A stretch of 64,000 nt of DNA, taken from Sipunculus nudus (lineage: Eukaryota > Annelida > Sipuncula > Golfingiida > Sipunculidae). The stretch spans positions 29,887,033 through 29,951,032 of the forward strand of contig CM049309.1 of assembly GCA_026874595.1 (NCBI GenBank), in the 5' to 3' direction. This document shows, piece after piece, positions 1 through 12,062 of this stretch; position 1 is the stretch's first letter; each line of letters opens with the position of its first letter. Below the pieces are notes generated by a model. The model searched no databases and had not been told where the DNA came from. It was given only the letters and a program-made list of their open reading frames with translations. The translations under genes and the position numbers were made by a program.

Positions 1-1318
1 AAACTCGGCATGTTGTCAAATCTGTTTTCAAACATGGAAAGCCTTTTTCAATTGGCTAAACTGCTTTAATAAAGCTGCATTTACCCAATCTATTCCTATA
101 AAACTGGCAGAACCCTACCATAGAATAATTCTTGTAAAGTTTAAACCAATCAGCTTAACAGTTTCATAATAAAACAGTGTATAAGCAAGAAGAGTCTAAA
201 ATTACATTTTTGCTTGTAAAAACAGATCAATGTTGATGGAGCCACCAATACCTCAATTTTAGATATGACTTATGTGACAAACATTGGCATAAAATTTGGT
301 GATGATAGCTCTAGGTGTTTCTGAGATTTTAATTTTAGTGTGGCCTTTTTTGGACTAATACAACCTCCTGTAACTCGGCCAAAAATCCCTGAACTGGAAC
401 CATTCGAAAAAACTTGAGATAGATTGTTCCAGGGATCATTTCTGTGAAATATTGGACAATTTGGCTTGACAGTTTCGGAAAAGAAGATTTTTATATCTTT
501 TTTAACTTTTCCTGTATAAAATCTATGAAAATCACTGAATCAAAACAATTTGAACAAATTTGAATTATCAACATCTAAGGATCATTCATGTGTGAGATTA
601 AAGAATTTGACCCAGTGATTTTTGAGAAGAAGATCTGTGTAGCCACTGATCAGAAATGGGCTGCTATAACATTTGACTATATTCAGCTTCCAATAACTCG
701 GCCAAAAGTCACTGAACAGACACCATTTGAACAAACTTAAGAAAGCACTACCCTGGGAGCATTTCTGTGCAATATTAAACAATTTGGCTTTACGCTTTCA
801 GAGAAGAAGTTTTTTGTAGCCCTCTGTATGCTTTGAGCAGCATTGACCCATGTACAAAAAGACCAATGCAGGTGGCGCCACCAATACCTCAATTTCAGAC
901 ATGACTAAAGTGACCAACATTAACATAAAATTTGATGATGATAGCTCCAGCCATTTCTGAAAATAGCAGGAAGTTCAACTTCCTGTAACTCGGTCAAAAA
1001 TCACCAAACTGGAACCATTCAAACAAATTTGAGAGAGATTGTTCCATGGAACATTTCTGTGAACTTTTGGACAATTTGGCTGGACAGTTTCAGAGAAGAA
1101 GATTTTTAAGCTTTTTCTCCATAAAATCTAAATAAATGCAGATACCAAATAATAAGCTCTAGGGCACCAAGTTTAACGTGTGACTAATTCTTACATGTAA
1201 TTTGGAGCTGCTTGCTTCGACGGTTTCTGACTTACAGCCATGGACCGTGGACAGGCAACCTTGGACGGCGGACGGACAACGACGCGCCACCTCATAAGCT
1301 CAAAGGTTCACTAAAAAA
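1..1318 (-). repeat. Dispersed repeat family A, cut by window edge
   Basis: Read on the minus strand it starts near 1318 with a GTGAACCTTTGAGC-like head and runs off the left edge. It contains two diverged internal units (about 240-330 and 870-960) that share the phrase about GCCACCAATACCTCAA and a stretch ending in GATGATAGCTC. The same head and body recur at 16850-17590, 20023-20216, 29966-30105 and 52487-53350. No coding capacity was seen. Confidence 0.75.
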
Positions 1319-1344
1319 ATAGAAAATATTCATTGAAATAACAT

Positions 1345-1712
1345 AAGATACAGGTGGCGCCACCACTTTTCTGGAACTGACAAAACTAGACATGGTCAAT
1401 ATTCAAGGCAATGTTAATAACAATCCATACATTAATTTTCAAGTTATTGGAGGTTTTGTATCAAAATTTTTATTATTCTGGGGGGTACTTTCAAGCCCCA
1501 TAGCTTGGAGGATATAGGTCGCAGTGACCTAATTTCAGGTTTCCAAGTAGATTTTTTTATAGACCTCCCTGGATATTTACTAAAAAGTTTCTAAGACCAG
1601 CAATTACGATTTGTGCCCTGCTAACGGACGGCTGGATACCCGGACAGAACACGGACAAAACGCCATTCCTATACCTCAATTGACTTACAGTCAGCTGACC
1701 TAAAAAAGATGC
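1345..1712 (-). repeat. Dispersed repeat family B
   Basis: On the minus strand it begins with TTTTTTAGGTCAGCTGAC and ends near GTGGCGCCACC at about 1354. Homologous copies are at 29637-29965, 46555-46700, 61420-61828 and 61829-62100 (plus strand). They share the phrases AAATTAGGTC and CCATATCCTC-like text. The reading frame at 1557-1757 is only a passage through this repeat. Confidence 0.7.
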
Positions 1713-2850
1713 ATGATGCTTGTAAGTATACACTGATATGGCAAATCTACCTTCCATTTACCTTATGATTTTCACTACATTTTTAGCTGCCAGAGATTAA
1801 ATAATCGGAATTGAATGTCAGAATTATCTAGTGAATGATTATTTATCAATAGTTTGGCTAATATCATATCAAATTATGCATACACATAAATTTAACTTTT
1901 TTTCATTTAATTTGGAATTGAATTTTAAAGAAAATTCTGAACTGCAACAACACAGTATCTTACATCTTTGACCACTATTTCAAACAAGTTTTGTACACTG
2001 GAGTGACAACAGGTTTTCAATTTAAAATATGTTTATTTTTTTAATGAAATAAATAATCAGTAAAACTTATTAAAACAATCTAAAATTTTTTAGATGACTG
2101 ATTTTTGCATGGTATGCAAGTGATGCTAGCTCCTGCCACTTTTGAGACAGTATGGGTTAACCTACAATGAACAATGCCACTCCATTGCATAAGCTCACAT
2201 GTTTGCTGAAAATCCCCTTTTCAAATCAGGTATACATACACAATTTCAAGTTACCAATACCACATTTAATAAAGAATGCTAAAGGTTTTCTGCTCTTATA
2301 TAGTTGGCTAATGGGTATTCCTCACATGATGCATATTCACACTTCTCGTGCAATAAAGTATTACTTTGTGGACATTTGATTACATTAGCGTTTTTACCAA
2401 AATGTAAGAATTGAACATAATAATTATAACCTGTATGGATCCTGTCAATGCAGGGGTTGGGGGGGGGGGGGAGGGGGAGGGGGGAATAGAGATTCTCAAC
2501 TGATTGGCTCAGTGGGAGTTCCCTTGTCAACTTAAAAAACAGCTTGGCTAGGTTTGGCTAGGCAACTGACTCACTGGGCTGGCTTGATGTAAACCCTACT
2601 TGACATGGCCTTATTAAACTTGACTATAAAAGCAACAATTATTCAAATTTCAAATTATAAAAGCTTAAATCCTAATGTGTTCACCATGTGAAAATTAAAT
2701 AAATCATGATTACAGGGGAAAAATATGCCAAATTTGGGCAAAATTTAAGACAATGATTTTACATTGATGCTAATAATTTGAAAATTACTTACTTCTAATC
2801 TAATTTCTTGTGTACAATTAAATCTAAATTGAATACAGTAATATATGCTT
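1713..2850 (-). repeat. Truncated family C sequence with a poly-G tract
   Basis: Parts of this stretch (2280-2640) align by eye with 3560-3930. They share the order animal-typical AATAAA, a poly-G or G-rich tract, and GGCTTGATGTAAAC. They therefore look like a truncated minus-strand copy of family C. An almost pure G run of about 28 bases lies at 2457-2484. No gene was seen. Confidence 0.55.
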
Positions 2851-2855
2851 GAAAC

Positions 2856-4594
2856 AAGGGACACATGGGTCACGGCGCTCAGCAGAAGTTTGAAATTTTA
2901 GCAAAAGCAAAATATGCAAAATATTCTATTGTAAGGTTTTAGATAACCTACTTGGTTATAGTAAAGTTCTAAATATATATGATTGCATACCTAATACTCT
3001 GACAAGACTGTCATGAAGAAAACAGTAAAAAATTTGAGATACTGTGATGCATATGAAAAATTTCCAGATGGACAGGCATGTGGACAGAATGGACTGATAC
3101 CTTTATTTCACTTTCAAGGGAATAAAGCATAAAAGTTTATATTAAAGCCTGTTTGTTTTAGCATATCGACTTTTTACATTATTAGTTTTATCTTTTTCAA
3201 TTACAATTTTTATATCAGAGTTTTATGTTGCAATAATTATTTATCCAGAGTCAGCTCACATTAGGTGAAAGTATACATACACATATATTTTATTATTTTT
3301 AAATCACAAATGTTTAAACTGAATTTAAATGAAAATGATGCCACAACATGGCATCTTCAAGATTATTTAAAAGTTTTGTATATTGGAGTTTTCAGTACAT
3401 GCTTAATTTTATTCACAGAAATAATTTGATAAAATAAAAACATCTTTTCAAATGAAGTATACATATTGTTGGTTGAATGAGGGACAAACAATATCACTGT
3501 GCTAATTACTATCTCAGCTAAAATTTATAACTAGAATTAATATTCAATTTCACACCTTGTAAAGAAGGAATTCCTTATCTGATGAACATCCACACTTTCA
3601 TATCAATAAACCACTTTGTTGACACAATTAAATGTGCACTTAAACCATTGTAGCCCTGGTGGTACAATACAATTCTTAAATGTAGCATAGCCTAGAATAA
3701 GAATGAATCAAATACAGGAAATTATAACATTCATCTGGTTTATGCACCAGCTGGGGGGGGGATGTGTGCAGGGCAGAGGGGAAGCCTGCCAGTAGTGGCC
3801 AAGCTGAGCCAAGGCAAGCTGCCTGGAGTGGGTTACATAACACAGGTGAAGGCTGTACAACTAGGTTGGCTTGATGTAAACAACACTTGACATGGTGTAT
3901 GAGAACTTGAATAAAAGCTACTCTTTTCCATCAATTCCTTTGAAAGGCATTTTTAAAAGATTAAATCTTTATGTATATATGCAGTGAAAATTAAATCAAC
4001 AGTGCTTACTGGGAAAAAAACGTGCTGTGGCCAAAGTTGGACAAAATTTAAGGTATTTGATTTTTTATTATGTTAATAACTTAAAAAAATTGCAAAATTC
4101 AGAACTAATTTTGGGCAAACATTTGAATCTTAATTAAATAAAGTTATATCCCTGAAAAAAAATGTCTCCAGCTTCAGCAATTCTTATGTTAAGTGAGTAA
4201 ATATATTTCCTGATTTTTTAAAAATCGCATTATGTTTTGGCCCATAACTTCAAAAGAATACGCAACACTGACCTATTTCTGGTATGTAAATAGAAAATGT
4301 ACGGCAGAATATGCATACTATATAAAAACAGATCTGTGGTTTTGTTATTAGGCAATCCTGAAATGTAACAATGGCTTTTTTATGGAAAACGGAGGGTTTT
4401 CCTTAATATTTCGAAAGAACGAAGTCCTAGTGACCCAATTTTAGGTATTGAGGACATCTAACTGTATGCATAATTTTGGATTTGTAGGTTCAACAGTTTA
4501 AAAACAGTCCCTGTTAACAGACGGCCGGATGGCCAGACGATGGACAAAGGACCATGACTATAGCTCAGATGACTTGTAGTCAGCCGAGCTAAAA
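2856..4594 (-). repeat. Family C element, minus-strand copy
   Basis: It is bounded on the left by ACAAGGGACACATGGGTCAC, the complement of the family's 3' end. It is bounded on the right by a complement of TTTTTTAGCTCGGCTGAC, the family's 5' end at 4575-4594. At about 1.74 kb it is shorter than the 2.6-kb copies at 30106 and 36226. It carries a G-rich tract at 3752-3760. Non-coding. Confidence 0.7.
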
Positions 4595-5022
4595 AACTCT
4601 CCAGCTTCAACAGGTACCATGTGAGTAAATATTTTGACAAGGTACATAATTATGTTCTGCCAACTTCTTGTCCATATTTTATCCAAATTTCACAATACTG
4701 TGCTAATTTCTAGTATGTACATAGTAAATATTCATAAAGGAAACACAGAGGAATATTTATGTCAAAACCTGTGGTTTTAATATCCAGCAGTCTTGAAGTG
4801 TAAGAATAGGTTTTCAAACAAAAATGAAGGGGTTTCCCAAATTTCTTACAGCAACAAAGTTGCATTGCCAAGTTTGGGTATGTTAGCAGATCTGTCTAAT
4901 TTCAAATTTGTGGGTCCAACAGTTTCATAACAGGCCAGTCTAACAGATTGATGGACAGCTGACACCTGTCGGACAAATGACCATCCCTATAGCTCAGCTG
5001 ATTTATAGTCAGCCCAGTTAAA
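4595..5022 (-). repeat. Extra 5' unit of family C
   Basis: A second 5' end of the family (complement of AACTGGGCTGACTATAAATC) lies at about 4990-5022. It is followed by a body resembling 4300-4594. This fits a tandem or nested 5' unit, as family C carries an internal duplication of its 5' part. Confidence 0.6.
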
Positions 5023-6101
5023 ATTTATTGCAACCTGCAATTCAGTATTGTCCATAGGTAGGAGAATGTCATATATGCAGAGGCACACCTCGACTCAGCC
5101 ATGGATGCCCAACAAGTAAAACAATAAGCCCCCAAAGGGACACTTACATATGTGTTTGACCCCAATGACATGTTTTTAGTTTGGACAACAGCTTTCACAA
5201 TTTTAATGTGCCCAGTAAAAGGGCAGACAACAGGTCATTGCTGCAAGTAATCAAAGCTAAAAATAATGATATTATTATATACACTGCAGGTTTGCATCAG
5301 TCTATGCTAGGATGCTATATTTATAATTGTACTTGCACAAGCATTGTATAAGATGATGTTGAAATGTTTGGATTATTCTGGCAAGGATCTCTTATTTACA
5401 TTTTTTCCCTCTACCAGTTGCAATTCTGGAGCTCCTTGCACCCTTTTTTTTTACACTTTTTTACAGAAGCCTGTGAAGTGACACCGATGAGTAAAACATC
5501 AGTCAGGAATGAAAGTTCAAGTCCTTTAAGCTCATGAATGTTCACACTCATATATCAATATGCTAAGTTAAGCTGTGTACACATTTATCAGTTTTTCTGA
5601 CAATGACAATCTGGCAAACTGCCAAAATACACATGTACACATGAACGCAGCACGGCAACAACAATGCAGTTAAGACTATCTGGCTATTTTTTTTCTAATT
5701 GGCCTGTGAGCAATTTTGTGCCACTGTCAGACATAATCCTACAGCACCACTCCCACAAAATGCAGTCACTACTACCATGCACCGGCATCTTTGCCACTTG
5801 GGTGCCCCAAAAAGGCTTAATATTGGCTAAAGGGGAAAATATGATACGGTAGAGAACTTTTGTCTACACACTCGATCATCTAATTTACATCAGTAGACCT
5901 AAATTTTCATATGGTGTATGAATATATTCCAATATGTTCCTTTGTCTTCTTCTTTGATTAATAAATTGGACAAAGTATAACCCTTTACTTCTTCATCTTG
6001 TCAGTACAGTAATTTAAGTCCAAGGTAATATTTAGAAGAATATCGTCGTTCTGGATGTCAACCTTATAAATTTATGAATGTGTACATAGCTTTATACCCA
6101 C
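5023..6101. other. Intronic DNA left of the F-box exon
   Basis: AT-rich sequence that should be the intron following the F-box coding exon. Scattered pieces (5530-5600) resemble family C. The block 5700-5830 is richer in GC but could not be tied to a gene. No LRR-encoding exon could be recognised here on the minus strand. Confidence 0.5.
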
Positions 6102-6913
6102 CTGACCAATTTAAGTACTTTAAGGGTTTTACACTTCTCCAGTGCTCCAGCCACCCCAGGCCCCGTAACAAGCCTGGCATCTGTTATGTCCAGCTCTGTC
6201 ACATTCTGGCTGTAACTCGTCAGTCTATCGAGGACATCATCGGAGACCTTGACCTGTCCCTGAAGGTTAATGACCCTCCACAACTCCTGATCAAATGTAA
6301 GGTCATACCACTGCTTGCAAACTAAACAAGCAGTGTGTAATAATTGGTGGACTGTCAAATAAGAGAAAATTCTTAATATGAGTGAAGTAGGTAGGTCTGA
6401 TATTGTGATACATCTGGATTCATATGGAGGGACCAGTTTAACACACACTGGCTCCTCTATCAGTGTATCAACACCATCTAGCTGCCTCTGAATCAAGTAC
6501 TTGACATGGCTGAACTGGTAAATATAGTGGTTTGTACTATCATGATCCGTGTGAAATGTCGCCATTCTTGGTCTCTTGTTGGTACTCTGATGGGAGATGC
6601 TGGCAGCCACCCCTGATTCAGTGTCTGTGGGTCTTGTTTTGTCACTTTTATTCCCAGAGTGATCTCGTAAATTACCATCTCCAATTGAAGGTTTTTCATT
6701 TTCCTTGCCACTCTGATTAAAATTACTCAGATTCTCTGGAGACAGTCCATCTCCCTCTTCCATTAATGGCTCTCCTGTTTCAGAACAGAACACCAGTCCT
6801 TTTGTGTCACCAGCATTTCCCAGTTTTCTGCTCTTCACTTTTGGATCAGCCACCACCTTTGGATCTGATCCTCTCTTCTGGGGTTCTGACATGTCTGCCG
6901 TGGAATCATTCAT
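6102..6913 (-). CDS. F-box/LRR protein, first coding exon (partial gene)
   Basis: The exon encodes 270 complete codons plus two bases. Residues 1-165 are a low-complexity, Ser/Asp/Lys-rich leader. Residues 168-214 form an F-box, with the pattern ISDLPTSLILRIFSYL, then LVCKQWYDL and the LW pair near 211. Residues 215-271 start a leucine-rich repeat series (VSDDVLDRL, LDITDARLV, LKVLKLV). F-box proteins of this kind bind SKP1 in an SCF ubiquitin ligase and use the LRRs to hold substrate. The start is the first in-frame ATG after an upstream in-frame TGA. The exon ends at a good donor (AG before GTGGGT at 6101-6096), so the open frame beyond it (WV, stop) is intronic. The F-box to first-LRR spacing recalls the FBXL17/FBXL2/FBXL20 class, but the exact orthologue cannot be named because most LRRs are missing. 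Confidence 0.87.
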
Positions 6914-7021
6914 GGGTTTAACGCGGAGCTGGAGGGGAATGTAGGCTCAACTGGCTTCTACTACATTCAGAAGACTTTCTCCAAGACACCTGCATTTCAT
7001 TGTGGTAAATTTTTCTCATCA
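6914..7021 (-). other. 5' UTR part of the F-box gene exon
   Basis: On the minus strand a splice acceptor (TTTGTATTTCAG) ends at 7022. The exon then runs from 7021 into the ATG at 6913, with an in-frame TGA before the ATG. So the exon is mixed UTR/coding and at least one further 5' exon should lie to the right. Confidence 0.6.
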
Positions 7022-7023
7022 CT

Positions 7024-7984
7024 GAAATACAAAAACAACTGAATTTGACTTCAACATTGTCCAGTGAAGCAAAATTGCTGACAAATAAATTGAAGTGTGA
7101 CTTCAAACAATTCTGAAGTATCTGAAGAAGACCAAAAAAAGTATCTTAAGTATAGGTACTTTACTATGGAAAAACAAAAGTACAAGCAGATATATCAATC
7201 AAATTTAATAACTGCAGACTAAAATACAATATCAATGATTTCATCTTTTTTTAATATCACATGAACTGATTAGCACTGCCTGTGACATTGCTGATGGCCA
7301 GTGACAGCATCTGGGAATTTCAGATTATATAATGCTGTATTGTACTGCTTTCCTTATTTTTTCTCTAACCTTGCCCTATTTAGATAGTTTATTGAACAAT
7401 AATGTCACACCTATTGTCAAACTGCTTTTTGTCAGAAACCAGACCATTTGTGAAAATGGACCACCTTGTGAAATGTGACCTTAGAGTATTTTTAAGTATT
7501 TTGGCAGTTACAGTGTCGATAATTTGATGTTGATTCTTTCCAGTTATAAAGCAAGTCTTAAAGTATTGTATTTTCACAAAATCCTATTTCATACACAGGT
7601 ACTTCTGTAGGAACATTAGGGACACAATGTTTAACATTAAGGTAAAGTTTTTCAGTTTTTACATTAAAACGCATTTCATTTAATGCATTAAACATATATT
7701 ATTGACATTAAAAACATGATCTGCAGGGTAACAATTAAATAACAATCATATTTGCCAACAAAATAATTAAAGACATTTAAATTGATATTTTTCTGCAGAT
7801 AAATTTAGCTGTACTATTTGTTTAATAATTTTGAAAATTTATTTGTTGAACATGAGAACTAATTATAACTTAGAAAAGAAGGTAAAGGCAAATTTATACA
7901 ACAACTGATTCCTGCCCAAGTCCTTATCAGTTGATAAATATAAACTTTATTTATTTTAAATGGATTGTACAACTGGTTATAATA
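7024..7984. other. AT-rich intron, nothing recognised
   Basis: Probably the 5' UTR intron of the F-box gene. No repeats, RNA genes or coding exons were recognised. Short open frames here have no family features. Confidence 0.5.
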
Positions 7985-7994
7985 ACTATTACAA

Positions 7995-8190
7995 GGCACT
8001 CTCCATGGCTGCAACTGGATGTTGGCGCTCAGTCAGTAAGGGTGGAGGAAACCAGGGGATAGGGAAAACAGCCAACCTTTGACAGGCCACTACAAGTACA
8101 ACCCACTCTCAAAGCCACACCGGGTATCGAACCCGGGTTCGCCTGTTGATAGTTTGCACCTCATCAGTGAGCCCTCGTTGTATGTCCCGA
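7995..8190 (-). repeat. tRNA-headed SINE-like repeat
   Basis: On the minus strand the sequence has a near-perfect RNA polymerase III B box (CGGGTTCGATACCCGG, about 8119-8134), preceded by a plausible A-box region (GATGAGGTGCAAAC). It is followed by a body containing CCTGGTTTCCTCCACC. This is the layout of a tRNA-derived SINE. It is not an intact tRNA gene, as no cloverleaf can be drawn. Confidence 0.6.
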
Positions 8191-8302
8191 CCATATGCTC
8201 AGACTAGTGCTGTAAGCTTTTGGCTAAGAATACTATATATGTAAAGTCGAGACAGTTAAATAAGACTGGCACCTGCTACCCTGATGGGTTGTTGTTTCAG
8301 TA

Positions 8303-8506
8303 ATTTCAGAAGCGGATCCGGGGGGGGGGGGGGGGGGGGGTCCGGACCCCCCCTTTTTTACCCGAAGCAACCTCTTTTAAGGGGTTTAAGACGTAATTTT
8401 GCGGCCTGGACCCCCCCTTTTCTAGACGTGATGACTCTTTTTTAGGATTTTCATTAGTCCTCCTCGGTTGGACCCCCCTTTTCCTAAATCCTGGATCTGC
8501 CCCTGA
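8303..8506 (-). repeat. GGGGCGGATCC-type repeat, copy 1
   Basis: The ends are AGCGGATCCGGG on the left and the complement of CAGGGGCAGATCCAGG on the right. Between them are C/G-rich phrases shared with 42783-42905 and 59655-59865. A pure G run of about 22 bases lies at 8319-8340. It has the inverted ends of a short MITE. Confidence 0.7.
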
Positions 8507-8519
8507 ATTTACCATACCA

Positions 8520-9000
8520 CTGATTTCATAAGCCTTATGGGTGTATATGGACGGAAGTTGTGTAATGTTTAGGATTCATGTAATGGAGAAGTAAGAGGCA
8601 TAATGATGTCACATCATCAGGCATGTCATCTGGTCATGGCTTATGTTCATTGCTACTCATGTGAGACCGTCAAGTCAGTTTAGACCCATCTAGGAAATGT
8701 AGGCCGGATTCTATACTCCTGCCTGCATGTCAAAGGTTAGTCTGCCACGTACGGACTCCATTTATCTGTGATATGGAGTCCGACCGTCTAGCGGTGAGAG
8801 TTCACCCTGCCGTACATGGAGGGACCTGTAACATGAATTATCACTGCTAATGTGCAATAGAGAAACAATCTTGTATTTATATATAGAAATAAACTTTTTA
8901 TGTATCAAATTAAATCGATATATCACCTTTATGTGCGCCTGTAAATGTTTTTTTATCCTTTGAACTGCCGGGGTTCAGTTGTTGCATGAAAACTGGACAC
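8520..9000. other. No feature recognised
   Basis: Moderate-GC sequence without long open frames, clear repeats or RNA genes. A short inverted phrase (ACGGACTCCAT near 8751 and ATGGAGTCCG near 8775) could form a hairpin. Confidence 0.4.
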
Positions 9001-9040
9001 TGCCGGAAAAGGAATCCCATGCAAATTAGGTGGGCAATCT

Positions 9041-9500
9041 ATGCAAAAGATGAATTCAGGGGGGCTTTTCCCAGGAATGCCAGTGCCGTGCACTAGGATA
9101 GACCATATTTTCATAAGCATCCTTCCCATCATACATCGCGTGTTGTCAATGATGCTAATTTCCTATTGGTTGTTCCAACCGGAAAGCGCCATCTGCCAGA
9201 CGGAGACGAAGCAATATCTGACTTCATCCAGAGTAAGTGCCCATACTTTATTAATGCTGATCATCCAGCAAAAGTTTTGGTCCCAACGGAGTCTAAGCAT
9301 CTGTAACAATTATAATAATTGTGGGGTTTGTTTGGTGTCCTCTCGCTTCACAAGGCAAATACGTGTCTGAGGGTCTGTACGGATCCGTACAAACTTAGAT
9401 AGTATAGACTCTCCCCGCCAGAGGCTGCAGCGCTTGTATTGTTTACTATATATGTCAGCGCTGCAAGACTGCAGCAAGTCAAAGGTAAGACCAATAACAT
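9041..9500. other. GC-richer block, possible 5' exon or promoter
   Basis: This stretch is less AT-rich than its surroundings. It holds an inverted CCAAT box (CTATTGGTTG, about 9162-9171), GGAA sites and a good donor-like AGAGTAAGTG at 9230-9239. The 109-residue open frame at 9041-9370 has no recognisable family pattern. It might belong to an untranslated exon on either strand; there is no proof. Confidence 0.3.
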
Positions 9501-9779
9501 TAATTTTGTTATTATATATACTCATCAATGTTATTCTAACAAGATGCTGTTAATTAATTTCTGTTCTAACAAACATTTATTCCATCTTATATGGGAAGAG
9601 GTAGGCCTACCCAAGGGGGGGGGGGCATTAACTTAAGCATCCCTCAGGCTTATTATTTCAAGTTCCATGGGACCGGGGGAGTGGAAATAAGCAAGTTCTG
9701 AATAAAACACACAGGAACATGTGAATTGCCATAAAGCGCAATCTCTTTGGGAGTCCCCCCTCACGAGCAAAGCTTCTGT

Positions 9780-9925
9780 CAAGAGGTCGTGCGCATGCTG
9801 AAACTAGTAAAAGTATCAACAACTTACTTAATACGTCATGTGAATTGTTTGGATCGGCACACTATAATATCGTGCGCAGGCGCACGACAGGTCATGCGTA
9901 GTTTGTGCCTGTACGCACGAGGTTG
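9780..9925. promoter_or_regulatory. Cluster of NRF1-like sites, possible promoter
   Basis: TGCGCAGGCGCA at 9873-9884 fits the palindromic NRF1 consensus. TGCGCATGC lies at 9790-9798, and further GCGCA/TGCGT phrases lie at 9893-9920. Such clusters are typical of CpG-rich housekeeping promoters in animals. It lies about 2.8 kb upstream of the F-box 5' UTR acceptor, so it could drive that gene. The target gene is inferred. Confidence 0.4.
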
Positions 9926-10009
9926 CCGTGTACACAGCAGGAAAATAATTCAGTAGTAGATAAAACTAGGAGGTCGAAGTCCGGAAACGGTCTCCTTTTT
10001 CAACAAAGT

Positions 10010-10420
10010 GTTGCAAATAACATTTTATGAAATATTATATTAGAGTGCAGTATTTTTAAAATATGTAAATACTTAAATGTAGGTCAGTACATCTTTAAAT
10101 AGACGGTAGCATATTATTTAATATAAAAATAAAATTTTTATTATAGTATTATTAAAAATATTTCCATGAAAAAATAAAATTTGATGCATAAAAAAAACGT
10201 TTTGCACCAATAACAACACGTAAATGTTATGATTAATATAATACCAAATGGAAAATAGGTTACTTCACTGAATATAATATTATACAATAAAGAATAATGT
10301 AGTATAACACAAATAATTAATATAATTTAACATACCAGCTATATATAAATAATAATATTAGCTTGTATAATATAATCTTATGTTGTATTTTATATAATAA
10401 ATGAGGAATAAAGTTAAATA
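10010..10420. other. Very AT-rich spacer
   Basis: Low-complexity A/T sequence leading into the LINE remnant. It may be the degraded 5' part of the same retrotransposon, but no domain can be read. Confidence 0.4.
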
Positions 10421-11144
10421 AAAATATAAATCTATAAAGAAATATAATGCAATTCCACTAATATGGAAAAAAATGTTAGATACACTTTCAGACATTAATA
10501 AGGAAAAAGCCAAATTTGAGCTTATATTGGAACAAAAGAAAGTTTCAAAGTATGTTTATAATAAATTGATAACGAAGAAGTGTGTTAAACCCCTGAAATC
10601 CACCATGAAATGGAAAAGCGAATTAGGTATAGAGGAGGATTTAGTTAGGAGAGGTTTTGAAAACATTTATAGAAATATAATATCAACAAAATTAAGATAT
10701 TTTCAGCTTTGTATATTGCACAGACGCTTGACACTTAACCCAATTTTAGTAAAATTTTCAATAAAAGAAGATAAGAATTGTACTTTTTGTAAGGAAGAGG
10801 AAGAAACCATGAAACATCTCTTTTGGGAATGCACTTTTGTGCAAAATTTATGGTCTCAAACTGCTGTTTTATTAAAAAAATATAATATTTTAAAAGATAA
10901 TAACCTTGACTATGTGCAGGTGATACTTGGTACTTACCATGATATTACTTTAAATGCAGTAATACTTCTGATGAAAAGATTTATATAAATATGTAGATGT
11001 GAGGAAAAGAAACCAATATTTAAGCTATTTAAAGAATTCTTAGCTAAAATTGTAAGTATAGAAGATAGAGCAGCAAAAATGAAAGGTAAAAGAGATACCC
11101 ACAATAAAAAGTGGGAGAGATGTTTTGAGATCTTGAAAATCTGA
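10421..11144 (+). pseudogene. L1-like LINE ORF2, C-terminal remnant
   Basis: The frame is open from 10421. It reads through the ATG at 10473 to a TAA at 10986-10988, then continues in the same frame to a TGA at 11142-11144. The protein matches the C-terminal zf-RVT region of LINE reverse transcriptases: a KWKSELG start, LRYFQLCILHRRLTLNP, the CTFCKEEEET-MKHLFWEC cysteine/histidine motif, then LLMKRFI. After the stop it continues ICRCEEKKPIF and ends near NKKWERCFEI. No RT catalytic domain or endonuclease remains, so this is a 5'-truncated dead copy with at least one nonsense codon. Codon use is extremely AT-rich. Confidence 0.8.
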
Positions 11145-12060
11145 AGATCTGCTATGTGCCGAAATATATATATATAAAAATGCTAATTATATCTCTATAT
11201 AATAGCCAAGATATATAATGACCATTTGTCATTTTCCTTTTGTGTTATATGTATGCCTGTATTGTTCATCGTATTTGTATTTATCTGTATATGTATATTT
11301 TTCTTTGTATGCAATAAAAAAAATCTATACAGAATCGTTATTTAATATTTAATATTATATTATTCTATGTTACATGGTGTTTTGATCAATAAAGTATTTT
11401 TTCCCATTTATATTTTATTGTATGGATTAAAATCACCTTGTATTTAATTGTATTCTATTATTCTGCATATTGTATAATATATTTTATATGTATAATATCT
11501 TATTATAATAATAATTATAATAATAATATCGATAATAATAATAATTATAGAAATAATAATAAGAGTAATCAAATTATTATTATGTTATCATACTATTTAA
11601 CTTCATATTCATAGTAATATTCTTAACTGTTTTATCTATAAATTATATTTGAAAACATATTTAAACGTTTTATATTATAACATATATTTGTTCCTTTAAT
11701 TTTTTTTTAAATATTACATACCGGTTTATTGATTTTACACAAAAATGTTTTATTCAATTTTATATTATTATTTTATTATTTTTAGAATATATTTTATCAA
11801 CATGTTGAAATTAAGCGACCAGAGGTTTTTTCTTTACTCAGTGTTGTGTGTAATTTCTCTTTATCATTTTTACACATTATCAGCCTCACTTGTCAATTTT
11901 CGGCCGACACCCAAGTGGGTTCTGATCCTAAATATGCTGTAATTTTATATCTGATATATTTGCAAACTTTATCTGTTGTCAACAGAAAAATCTTAAATTT
12001 CTAAAAGCGAGAAAAAAAGTTGACTTTGCTGTTATTTTAAAAAATGTACTGAAAATTAAT
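11145..12060. other. AT-rich spacer with AAT microsatellite
   Basis: A degenerate AAT/ATT trinucleotide run lies at about 11503-11582. The remainder is A/T-rich with no recognisable gene. The first part may be the LINE 3' UTR (AATAAA-like AATAAAAAAAA at 11311-11321). Confidence 0.5.
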
Positions 12061-12062
12061 AC

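Noticed and set aside
5700-5830. Minus-strand frame reading CCRIMSDSGTKLL, reminiscent of an LRR of the F-box gene
   Set aside because: Only a short chance-level match, no convincing acceptor, and only one repeat.
6074-6325. 83-codon plus-strand open frame
   Set aside because: Antisense shadow of the F-box exon.
7995-8190. A functional tRNA gene on the minus strand
   Set aside because: The B box is perfect but acceptor and anticodon stems cannot be drawn; SINE-like tail follows.
9041-9370. 109-codon open frame near the NRF1-like region
   Set aside because: No family pattern and an internal donor-like site; may be untranslated.
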